Positions 25,101 through 32,047 of a stretch of 45,954 nt of DNA are shown in pieces. Under the pieces are notes generated by a model. It saw only the letters and a list, made by a program, of their open reading frames with translations. It was not told the DNA's origin and did no database searches. The first letter of the stretch is position 1, and each line of letters starts with the position of its first letter. Origin of the DNA: CAYNSX01 sp964400165 (GTDB taxonomy: Bacteria; Armatimonadota; Hebobacteria; CAYNSX01); assembly GCA_964400165.1 (NCBI GenBank), contig CAYNSX010000015.1, positions 1 through 45,954 on the forward strand, given 5' to 3'. The position numbers were made by a program, and so were the translations under genes.

Positions 25101-26929
25101 GGGGGAGTGGTTTGGGGACACGGAGACACCCAGCTCGGGGCAGACGGAGGGATCTGGAACCAGATCGGCGCCGATATGACCCATCGCGTGGAAACGGCGT
25201 TTTTCAACTCCGCTTTCACATACATCCAATCACCGTCGGTAACAGTGTCTGTGAATGGCAATGATTGGGAGGTACCGAAGAAATTCAGATCTGGAGATTG
25301 GATCGCGTGTGGATGGACGGTCCCCCCCACCCGACCATGCATGATTGTCAACTGTTGCCACCTGAACTTGAAGAAATCGGCGATGCTCATCGCGCCGTCA
25401 GGATTCTTGAGGTCGATTCGAAGCGATATGGCTGTGGCGCCGGATATGGGCACAATGCTCCCCATTGTGCCGCCCGCCCCAGAAGTGAGACTGAACCCCA
25501 CAGTCGCGTCTTGGTCCCAAGTCGCGTTTGTCTTCCGGGCGCGAAGCGCGGCGATAAAGTCGCTTTCAGTGACGGTTCTCGTCGTCGGGATCCCGAATAA
25601 ACGCGTGTGCATTTCATGCGTATAGTCGTCGGGGTAGCTGTTGGGGCCGGGGCAGTCGCCATTAAGATAGTGAAGGTCCTGCGCGATGAGGGGAGCGACT
25701 CGCCACCCGTTTAGAAGAGCCTTGATATAGCCGGGCTCTCCCTCTTCGGGTTCGTCAAAGTCAAAGTCACCGACAGCCGCGAGCTTGTTGCTGTGAGCAA
25801 CCTCCACTCCCACGAGAGTGTCCACGATCTTCGAGAACGTGATCCAATCTGGCTTCCCGGAACCATCGACCGGTTTCAGAAGGTCATTGAATCCGTGCAC
25901 GGTTGAAATGTCGTCACTGTCGATAGGGCAGAGGTGCGTAAACGGATGGGCAAACCAGGCTAAGGGATTTTCGCCAGGCTTGCCGGCGCGATCGCCCAGC
26001 CAGCTGTACATATCCTGGAGACCGTCCGGTTGTCCCGCCAAATCGTTGTGTCCGTTTTTGTCAGCGTCCTCATATGCGGCCCAATCAGACGTACCGATGA
26101 CGGCGAGATGGCTCCAATAATTGCGATTGCAATCACCGGGGTGCCCACTATCTGATGTCCACTCAAAGCCTCGCGCCACAACCCTATCGTTTGCATAATG
26201 GGATTGGATCTGCCCATATGTTGTCCACTCAGATTCATTATTCGGCCGCATACCCTTCGCTTGTAGGGTGACGAAGCGATAGCCATCGTTTGTGGTCGTG
26301 TGGTTCGCAATTTCCCAGGGGTCGCCACAGTGGGTGGGCCCATCAAGAACTGAGTGGATGTGAAAGAGGGCTGGATACGCGTCACCGATGGGAACGAGGG
26401 CCGCGGTAACAGTGAAGGTAGGCATCGGCTGCCACGAGTCGCCGGTTTCCAAGTCGATGTCGCTCCGTTGCGTGCGAAGCGTGACTGCATTTGCGCGGGT
26501 GAAGTAGTCACCGGCCTCATTGATGACGACATACACCACGAAATCGCCGGAGGCTCCAGGTGGCACAGCGTGCGGAACGCTTCTCTGTTCGATCTCGACC
26601 AAGGTCTCCGGCGCGCGACTGACCTGGAGGCGCACGCGAAGTGTCCACGGCTCCTCTGTCTGGTTGAACACTCGGGCCCAGATGGCAACCACATCGCCCG
26701 GGCGGAAGTTTCCTTGCGGTGTTCCATCGAGAGTCGTGACCCACACATCAGTGATGACAAATGGCTGCCACTCCTGCGACGCCTCGATCTCCGGGTGCTG
26801 TAGCCCTTCGGGGTTGCCGGATGCCGATGGAGCACCGCCGGAGAGAAAGACACAGCTGAGAGCAATTGCAGCCGGCAACGGCCACCAGCGGGACGCGCGG
26901 CGAAGCCGCCGCTTGACGAATTCAGGCAT
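22139..26929 (-). CDS. Giant exported multidomain protein with dockerin and cohesin-like C-terminus
   Basis: 1596 residues; ATG at 26929 follows GGAGGA. In order: signal peptide (1-38); beta domain (~55-175); PHP/CehA-like region (~183-480) with H190xH192, GFEWTSDSGHP, WSHLAVIG and WFAHPF as possible metal ligands; PKD domain (~590-685); DNRLRE-type beta domain (~695-880, VSLDATADTYVEF); two CARDB adhesion domains (~882-985, ~1000-1120); two InlB-like B-repeats (~1128-1215, ~1218-1305); an Fn3-like segment (~1310-1395); dockerin (~1398-1455) with two calcium loops (DVNADGAVNSSD and DVDFDGDRDPFD); and a cohesin-like domain (~1466-1596). It is secreted and probably calcium dependent. The PHP-like part suggests a phosphoesterase or other metallohydrolase, but not all PHP ligands are evident, so this is inference. 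It is GC-poor against its neighbours. Confidence 0.85.
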   Translation of the reverse strand: MPEFVKRRLRRASRWWPLPAAIALSCVFLSGGAPSASGNPEGLQHPEIEASQEWQPFVITDVWVTTLDGTPQGNFRPGDVVAIWARVFNQTEEPWTLRVRLQVSRAPETLVEIEQRSVPHAVPPGASGDFVVYVVINEAGDYFTRANAVTLRTQRSDIDLETGDSWQPMPTFTVTAALVPIGDAYPALFHIHSVLDGPTHCGDPWEIANHTTTNDGYRFVTLQAKGMRPNNESEWTTYGQIQSHYANDRVVARGFEWTSDSGHPGDCNRNYWSHLAVIGTSDWAAYEDADKNGHNDLAGQPDGLQDMYSWLGDRAGKPGENPLAWFAHPFTHLCPIDSDDISTVHGFNDLLKPVDGSGKPDWITFSKIVDTLVGVEVAHSNKLAAVGDFDFDEPEEGEPGYIKALLNGWRVAPLIAQDLHYLNGDCPGPNSYPDDYTHEMHTRLFGIPTTRTVTESDFIAALRARKTNATWDQDATVGFSLTSGAGGTMGSIVPISGATAISLRIDLKNPDGAMSIADFFKFRWQQLTIMHGRVGGTVHPHAIQSPDLNFFGTSQSLPFTDTVTDGDWMYVKAELKNAVSTRWVISAPIWFQIPPSAPSWVSPCPQTTPPMKPLSFVVRASDPNDDGLFVTFNWGDNSPPTRVGPLPSGSLFASSHQYPTVGSYFVTVTAGNVYSTAGGPSPACRVDVSNGGGDTVSLDATADTYVEFYFPVKNNCTDHLYVGHDDFINFIRDRTWLKFDLTSAIPEGVKVTSARLELTSWKVFFDDPSVNQTILVHNGLDPWPGNGTECSLTYSNQPGRRRTPVDSRVVTGPGRYAWNIDVAVVQQWLSDPSSNFGVVLAALSDILGTGASVTDVPSFLSKETASVPGDRPKLIVQFQRLPDYVASVGGPGSGIPGKSITVDVATLNQGTGDATVPSHTHVFLSRNQVVGDADDVFLRDDSDVPPLVAGAAHAHPFDVTIPANTTEGDYFICARADEHGVVTESNEGNNVGWYPVRILLPKPDYVIFSIRSQPTDVYPGESISAEVVTANFGTGDATVPSTTKVYLSPDCGPDDSDPVVIPIAVPALKAGEFFAPSQPVVIPVPLSLPPATYHVLAYADATNAIQDSDETNNADKCLDIIVKPPQPTYALTVLSSPESGCSTVVTPPDNNGAGGGSTPFTRIYSNGTPVTLDASGTCGGLSFDHWVVDGVARPVRQNPITITMDADHTAVAVYLPPTWMLTVQSSPSSGCSVTVSPADNNENGNGTTSFIRTYNNGRQVTLDAFGTCGERSFDHWVVDGTSRPAGQDPITVLMDTNHTATVVYATIVPPPSLLSPANGLTTGCSPVFDWTDVSGATGYDIAFDACCNGSWYEQLSVAQSMYQGRLRNFSCYRWRVRTRGATGTSIWSAEWTVRSRELRGDVNADGAVNSSDAVLLLKYLAGSLASLPNLAQADVDFDGDRDPFDVSLILAQAVFKVPVLCAGSSAAEIQTIPSRRVWIGDATTLNRSAWRVPIRISESGGMTAGLIELRLDTQSFMLDRVDAGSATAGMLHVDGRPSSGRLRIVFAGSGAALSGRTELYWLTLRARSTSRTAAPPVVSLQRVMLFDTRGDTFPLR
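23013..23548 (-). repeat. Tandem 270-bp coding duplication (InlB-like B-repeats)
   Basis: Two consecutive 90-residue units share LTVxSSPxSGCxxxVxPxDNN and SFDHWVVDG; nucleotide identity stays high around the HWVVDG codons. This indicates a fairly recent internal duplication in the giant dockerin gene. Confidence 0.75.
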
Positions 26930-27079
26930 CCGACTTCCTCCGATGGAAACGCGCTCAAGTAGCGCGCCTTTGCTGCATATTGCTGTCCCGGAGAGAACTG
27001 TTCCTACTAGTAAATCTACGTACGAGACACGCCCGCGTGGTCTGAACCATTGCGAAGGCGCCGGAAGGGGGTGGTTGCG

Positions 27080-28489
27080 TTACCGCGCCGGCGGGAGGTC
27101 GGTGACGCGCACGAGGTTCCCGCTGCGGTGGGCGACGGCCCAGAGGGCGCCGTCGGCGACGCCCACCCAGTAGGGTTCGTCGTCGCAGCGGTAGTTCTGC
27201 TGTTCGAGCGTGGCCGGATCGATACGGGCGATGGCCCCGCCGTATGTGAGCGGCACCCAAACATAGCCGTTGGCCAGGATAGGGCGCGTCGGGCCGTTGC
27301 CGACCCGGAAGGGGTCGCCAATCACGCCGCCCGACTGCGGGTCGATGCGCGTGATGGTGTCGGCGTCGGTGTTCGCAACCCACAGTTCGCCGTTGACGAG
27401 CAGCAGCCCGTTGGCGCCGTCGCCGGTCCGGACGCGGGTGATTTCCTCTCCGGTCTGGCGGTCGAACAGCGCCACTTCCCCGATCTTCGGCAGCGACACC
27501 CACAGCCCCTCGGGCCGCGGCAGGACGCACGCCGGCGTCTCGCCGATGGCGAAGCGTTTGAGTCGCCTGCCCTCTGGCAACTGCATTTGTGTCACGGTCT
27601 GGTCGCCGGCGTTCGCCGACCAGACCGTGTCGCCGTCCTCGGCCAGCGAGACCGGACTGGACCCATTCGGGTTCGTGCCTGCGGCGACGAGCGTTCCATT
27701 GGCATCGGGCGCGACGGGACCCACGGGGAATCGCCCCAGCACCTCACCGGTTGCCAGGTTCACCCGCACCACTTCGCCGCTGCCCGAATTTGCCAAGAGC
27801 AACTCATCGTTCCACCGCACCACTTCCGTCAGGTTGCCGACGATCGGCACGGTTCCGGTCACTTGCAGCGTCTGCGGGTCGATAACCAGCAGCGATTGCT
27901 TGAACCCCTTGTTCTCCGTTGTCCAGATGTGCTTCCCGTCGAAGAGGAATCCCCGCGGATACTCGCCGAGCGACACCCGACCGTGCCAGCGGTCCCAGGT
28001 GGCGGCCATCCACGCCCGAATGTCCCCACCCCACAGCCGGATGAGCACCGTGCCCAGCGTGCTGACCATAAACAGAATGATGACCGGGCCCAGCCAGCGG
28101 TGCTGCCCGCCCAGCCGGTGTTGCTTGGCGAATGCTTCTTCGACTCCGAAGTCATCGGCCGCGCCGTCGCGCTCTGCTGCGCCATTGCGAGCGTCACCCC
28201 CATCCGCGGCGACGTTGCGACCATCGCGCACACCGGATGCGCCGTCGGCGCCCGCCGTCCGCGGTGACCCGTCTCCGTTCTGGTGCAGCACCGCGACGGC
28301 TTGCAGCGTGGTCTCGACATCGAGTTTGCGGCGGATGTTCTGCAAGTGCGATTCGACGGTGCGGACGGAAATGCCCATCCGCCGTGCCACGGCTTTAGCG
28401 TGTCCGTGGCCGGCGAGGAGTTCGAGCACTTCGCGTTCCCGCTCGGTCAGCCGGGCCAGTTGGTCTTCGGGCGCGGCGGGGGTGCTCAT
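27080..28489 (-). CDS. Membrane-bound LuxR-type regulator with extracytoplasmic beta-propeller
   Basis: ATG at 28489 gives 469 residues; the earlier possible start adds only arginine-rich sequence. Residues 13-68 are a GerE/LuxR helix-turn-helix (LTEREREVLELLAGHGHAKA, MGISVRTVESHLQNIRRKL). A Gly/Ala/Asp-rich linker (72-125) leads to one transmembrane helix (132-152, WLGPVIILFMVSTLGTVLI). Residues ~165-465 form a YVTN/NHL-type beta-propeller of repeated blades (LLLANSGSGEVVRVNLATGE, LWVANTDADTITRIDPQSG). By positive-inside logic the HTH is cytoplasmic and the propeller outside, a ToxR/CadC-like one-component layout with unrelated domains. It probably senses an envelope or extracellular ligand and regulates transcription directly. 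It lies 150 bp upstream of the giant dockerin gene on the same strand, a possible target. Confidence 0.85.
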   Translation of the reverse strand: MSTPAAPEDQLARLTEREREVLELLAGHGHAKAVARRMGISVRTVESHLQNIRRKLDVETTLQAVAVLHQNGDGSPRTAGADGASGVRDGRNVAADGGDARNGAAERDGAADDFGVEEAFAKQHRLGGQHRWLGPVIILFMVSTLGTVLIRLWGGDIRAWMAATWDRWHGRVSLGEYPRGFLFDGKHIWTTENKGFKQSLLVIDPQTLQVTGTVPIVGNLTEVVRWNDELLLANSGSGEVVRVNLATGEVLGRFPVGPVAPDANGTLVAAGTNPNGSSPVSLAEDGDTVWSANAGDQTVTQMQLPEGRRLKRFAIGETPACVLPRPEGLWVSLPKIGEVALFDRQTGEEITRVRTGDGANGLLLVNGELWVANTDADTITRIDPQSGGVIGDPFRVGNGPTRPILANGYVWVPLTYGGAIARIDPATLEQQNYRCDDEPYWVGVADGALWAVAHRSGNLVRVTDLPPAR

Positions 28490-28725
28490 GTGCTGGCGGG
28501 GAGTCGAGCGCGGGCGGCGCGCCCGAGCGGGCGCGCAGCCCCCATAGGTGTGGCTAACCCGGTGCGCACCAAGCGATCCCAGCACTACTTTATCCGGCGC
28601 CCCGGGCTTTTCCTGTCGGACGGGCTACGGAAAAATACGGAGGCGACCCGGGCAGCACTGTTCTTCCAACAGCCGTGTGCCTGCCGCTTGGATGGTCGCC
28701 GGCGCGCTGCGACCCCACCCCCCAG

Positions 28726-28749
28726 CCCCTCCCCGCACGCGGGGAGGGG
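28726..28749. repeat. 11-bp palindrome (CCCCTCCCC family)
   Basis: CCCCTCCCCGC-AC-GCGGGGAGGGG, perfect pairing of both arms. Confidence 0.8.
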
Positions 28750-28770
28750 AGATTCTTGGGGGCACTTTCC

Positions 28771-28790
28771 CCCGGCCCTCAAGGGCCGGG
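28771..28790. repeat. 9-bp palindrome (CCCGGC family)
   Basis: CCCGGCCCT-CA-AGGGCCGGG, followed by CTGAATCA. It has the same layout as the ACTGAAGT palindromes at 38299 and 38534, with stem bases changed on both sides. Confidence 0.75.
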
Positions 28791-28892
28791 CTGAATCAGA
28801 ACAGCCACAGCCAGGTGTCTCGCCTTGGGCTGCCCGTCCCGAGGCCAGGGAAGCCGGGCGCCCAATGACCGTCCTCATCCTCCTTCGCTCGG

Positions 28893-28902
28893 NNNNNNNN
28901 NN
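28893..28902. other. Assembly gap of 10 N among repeats
   Basis: Exactly ten N directly before a CCCCTCCC / GGGAGAGGG palindrome. Dispersed repeats probably broke the assembly here; real gap length is unknown. Confidence 0.95.
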
Positions 28903-28940
28903 GCCCCCTCCCGAACTGGGAGAGGGAACGGAGGGGATGC

Positions 28941-30638
28941 CTACCGGGCGCCGGCGACGGCCTGCGGCAGGTGCTGGGCGTAGTTCTGCAGCGTGAGCGA
29001 AATCGTCGGCGGCTCGGCGGCGGTCAGCAGGTCGAGCAGGCCCATCGTGCGCTCGACGGCCTGGCGCTTCGTCTTGACCTGCGGGTCGCGCTGCAGGATG
29101 GTGTTCATCTCATAGCAGGCGCAGACGCGGTGCATCATATGGAAGAGTTCGAATTCTTCGTAGAGTGTTTCGGGCAGGTCGCGGCCGGTGTGCGCGGTGT
29201 AGGCGTCGTAGAGCGACGCGCCGCCCGCCTTCGCCTCGGCTTCCAGCCCCTTGATGAACACTTTCTCGCGTTCGTCGTCCACCGCGCGGTAAGCGTTGTA
29301 CGCGATCTCGCGCTTCTGTTCCGGCGTGATGCCGAGCAGCAGGCGCTCGATGAACTTCGGCCGCGGGAGCCGCGCGACGACTTCCTCGCGCTCCGGGCTG
29401 CGCTGCAAGAGGATGATGCGCGAGAGTTCGACCGGCTCGAGCGGGTTGGTGAAGACCTTGTCGGCGCCGAAAACGGGCACGATGTCCAGCATCGCCCGCG
29501 TGTTGTCGAAGGCGTACATCCGCGCCAGCAGCCGGCGGCGGGCGCCGGGGTCGAGCAGCCGGAAGTGCTCGGCGTGCGACGGGTCGGGGTCGTCGAGCGC
29601 GCCGGCCTCGAGGTCATCGAGGATGCGCGCCTGCTCGCGCAGGAAGCGCTCCGTCACTTCCGGGCAGTTCTCGAACTTCGACTGCAGCATATCGAACGCG
29701 ATGCCGGGGAAGTTCTCGACGAGGTTCGACCGCAGATAGAACACCTTCTCCGAAGTGTAGGCGAACCCGCGCGGCTCCGTGCCGCGGTCGAGTTCCGCGA
29801 GCGGGAACGACACCAGCCGGTCGTCGAGCGTCCGCCCGCGCAGCACCGCGGTCCGGTCGTCTGTATGCGCGTCGAGCCAGCGATAAATGCGATAGCCCTT
29901 CACCGGCGCGCCCGAGGCGGGTGTCACCGTCAGCGGCTGCACCCAGTCGCCGTCGCGGTGGCGGTAGCAGTAGCGGACATACACCCAGTCGTCGGAATGG
30001 AACCGCGTCTCGGGCAGGCCCATCAGGCCGTAAGAACTGGTGGACTTGCCCGTCCCCGTCGGCGCGATATACAGGACGCCGCGCCCTTCGCGCTCGATGC
30101 AAGCCCCGTGAATGGAGTGGATGCCGTGGTCGGCGGCAAGGATGCGCCCCACGGCGCCGAGCGTCCAACTCTTCAGTTGCCCATAGTACGAGGTGTTGAA
30201 GAAAACAATCGTGTTCTTGTCGCGGCTGTAGTACGCCGCTTCCTCTTCGCCGGCGACGCCGCCGAGCGCGTACACGGTGATGTCCGGCTCGCCGGCGAGG
30301 GCGAGGCCGGTGCGCTCCTGCCATTCCGCCAGACTGAACCAGTTGTCCACCCAATAGTCGTACAGGTGCGCGCGATTGGTGATAGCCCGCGCCTTCAGGC
30401 CGTGGATGACGACATCATGCTGATAGAGCCGGTCGCTCGCCGCTGCCTGCCGGCGGGCGGTTTCGATCAGATCGTCGCGGCGGGCGGGGGTTTCGTCGAG
30501 GGCCTTGTTGTGGACGGCGGTGCGGGTCTTCGTGCGGGTGATGACATTCGAGACCCCGATCGGGTCGCCGGACCACTCCTCGACATCGGCGGCCGGCGGC
30601 GCGGGAAAGACGAAGGGCTCCTCGGTCGTCGGATTCAT
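28941..30638 (-). CDS. HPr kinase/PEPCK-fold kinase-like protein
   Basis: 565 residues, cytoplasmic, no signal or membrane segment. A P-loop APTGTGKSTSSYGL lies at about 192-205, followed by FHSDDWVYV (~213-221), which corresponds to the metal-binding acidic pair of HPr kinase and ATP-dependent PEPCK. The preceding IHSIHGACIE segment and following GYRIYRWLD are also where the HPrK C-terminal domain has its core. The helical C-terminal half (about 320-565) is not familiar, and the protein is nearly twice the size of HPrK. It may phosphorylate a protein or small molecule; the substrate is unknown. It is the last gene of the minus-strand run that begins at 36898, 60 bp after a TPR gene, which suggests a role with the UnbV/TPR proteins. 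Ribosome site GAGGAG lies close to the ATG. Confidence 0.65.
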   Translation of the reverse strand: MNPTTEEPFVFPAPPAADVEEWSGDPIGVSNVITRTKTRTAVHNKALDETPARRDDLIETARRQAAASDRLYQHDVVIHGLKARAITNRAHLYDYWVDNWFSLAEWQERTGLALAGEPDITVYALGGVAGEEEAAYYSRDKNTIVFFNTSYYGQLKSWTLGAVGRILAADHGIHSIHGACIEREGRGVLYIAPTGTGKSTSSYGLMGLPETRFHSDDWVYVRYCYRHRDGDWVQPLTVTPASGAPVKGYRIYRWLDAHTDDRTAVLRGRTLDDRLVSFPLAELDRGTEPRGFAYTSEKVFYLRSNLVENFPGIAFDMLQSKFENCPEVTERFLREQARILDDLEAGALDDPDPSHAEHFRLLDPGARRRLLARMYAFDNTRAMLDIVPVFGADKVFTNPLEPVELSRIILLQRSPEREEVVARLPRPKFIERLLLGITPEQKREIAYNAYRAVDDEREKVFIKGLEAEAKAGGASLYDAYTAHTGRDLPETLYEEFELFHMMHRVCACYEMNTILQRDPQVKTKRQAVERTMGLLDLLTAAEPPTISLTLQNYAQHLPQAVAGAR

Positions 30639-30698
30639 GCACTCCTCGGCAGTGGCGGGCGGTCCGCGCGGTGGTCGTCGCCGGGCGGGCCCGCGTGG

Positions 30699-32036
30699 CT
30701 AAAGCCGCAGAGCGGCGGCCTGCGCCGCCGCGGCCTCCGCATCGGAGGTGCGGCCGAGCGAACGATACACCGCCGCCAGCGCGTCATACAAGCGTGGGTC
30801 GTCGCGGATGATTCCGACCGCGCGTTGCAGCGTCAGCGCCGCTTCGGCGCTTGCCCCGCCGTCGATCAACTGGCGGCTCAAGGTCAGCCACAAATCGCCG
30901 CGCTCCGGGTGCGCCGCAATCTCCGTGCTCAACGCGCGCAACGCCTGCTGCCGCGCTTCCATCTCCCCGCTGCGCTTCAGCAGGGCTTCCGCGCGCGTCA
31001 AATCCTGCGGCGTTCCGCGCTGCCGGTAGACTTCCGCCAGCCGGGGAAACGCCGGCAGCCACGGCTGCGGCGCGTTCACCGCCTGCTCGAACAGCGCAAT
31101 CGCGTCATCGAGCCGGCCCATCCGCGCATAGGCGTCGCCGAGCAGCGCCAGCGCGTGCGGGTCCTGGAACCCGCCCTGCACCACCTGCGCCAGCGCCGGC
31201 GCGATGCGGCTCGGGTCGCCCTGCGGCGCTTCCAATTCAATCTGCATTTGCACGGGCACCACATCCGCCGGCGCCGCCCCGCCCTGCCGCGCCCGCTGCG
31301 CCGCCAGCCGCGCCTCGCCGTACCGGCGATTCGCTAGGTGCAGCCGCGCCAGTTGACTCAAGACGGCTGGATGGTCGCCGGCGACCTTTGAAGCCGCCTC
31401 CAGCGCCTCCTGCGTGCGCCGCAGGTCGCTTTGCAGAAAGTACGCGGCCGACAGCCCGAGCAACACGCCGACATCCGTCGGCGCCAGCGTCCGCGCTCTT
31501 TCGAAAGACGGCGCCGCGTTGTAGCCGTCCTGTACCTCGAGGAACACCTGCCCGAGCGCGACATGCGGTCTCACTTCATTGGGCGACGCCGCGGCGGCGC
31601 GCTGCAAGAACTGCACCGCCAGGTCGTACTCGCGCCGCTGCCAGTGCCAATAGCCCATCCGCAGGTTGGCGTTCGGGTGGTTCGGACTGAGTCGCAGCGC
31701 GGTGCGCAACGCCTGCACCATGTCGCCCTCGCGCTCCAGGCCGTCATAGACCACCCCCAAATTCACATACAGTTCCGCATTGCCTGGCTCGTCCTTGATC
31801 TGCGACTCGAGGCGCGAGGCCATCGCCAGCAGCGTCGGGTCGGTCGATTTCGGTGGCGCCGGCGGCGGCGCCGACGGCCCGCCACTGACTGCCCACATCC
31901 GGATGCCGACCGCAGCCGCCAGCGTCAGCCCCACCGCGATGCCGCCGGTGATGAGTTGCCGTCGCAACGACTTCGGTTTCGGTTTGCGCTTGGGGGCGGC
32001 GATGGGTTTGGCGGTGTCCGGCATGAGTGTGGGCAT
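30699..32036 (-). CDS. Membrane-anchored TPR protein (copy 2)
   Basis: 445 residues. A basic N-terminus (KRKPKPKSLRRQL) precedes one membrane helix (~30-50) and a proline-rich linker, then about nine tetratricopeptide repeats fill residues ~65-445 (LGVVYDGLEREGDMVQALRT, LGQVFLEVQDGYNAAPSFER, LGDAYARMGRLDDAIALFEQ). The repeats face outward by the positive-inside rule. TPR arrays serve protein-protein binding. It starts 11 bp after the UnbV gene upstream and has the same layout as the TPR protein at 33807-35111, so the two UnbV-TPR pairs look like a tandem duplication. ATG at 32024 is an alternative start. Confidence 0.85.
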   Translation of the reverse strand: MPTLMPDTAKPIAAPKRKPKPKSLRRQLITGGIAVGLTLAAAVGIRMWAVSGGPSAPPPAPPKSTDPTLLAMASRLESQIKDEPGNAELYVNLGVVYDGLEREGDMVQALRTALRLSPNHPNANLRMGYWHWQRREYDLAVQFLQRAAAASPNEVRPHVALGQVFLEVQDGYNAAPSFERARTLAPTDVGVLLGLSAAYFLQSDLRRTQEALEAASKVAGDHPAVLSQLARLHLANRRYGEARLAAQRARQGGAAPADVVPVQMQIELEAPQGDPSRIAPALAQVVQGGFQDPHALALLGDAYARMGRLDDAIALFEQAVNAPQPWLPAFPRLAEVYRQRGTPQDLTRAEALLKRSGEMEARQQALRALSTEIAAHPERGDLWLTLSRQLIDGGASAEAALTLQRAVGIIRDDPRLYDALAAVYRSLGRTSDAEAAAAQAAALRL

Positions 32037-32047
32037 TCTACCCGCCG

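Larger units (their letters stand above)
28490..28940. other. Non-coding region with palindromes and an assembly gap
   Basis: No supported gene in 450 bp. It contains at least three GC-rich palindromes (28726-28749, 28771-28790 and one at about 28905-28926) and a 10-N gap. The text GGGCCGGGCTGAATCA followed by CAGCCACAG recurs with small changes near 38550, showing a composite dispersed repeat. Promoter elements for the LuxR-propeller gene should lie at the left end but none is clear. Confidence 0.7.
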
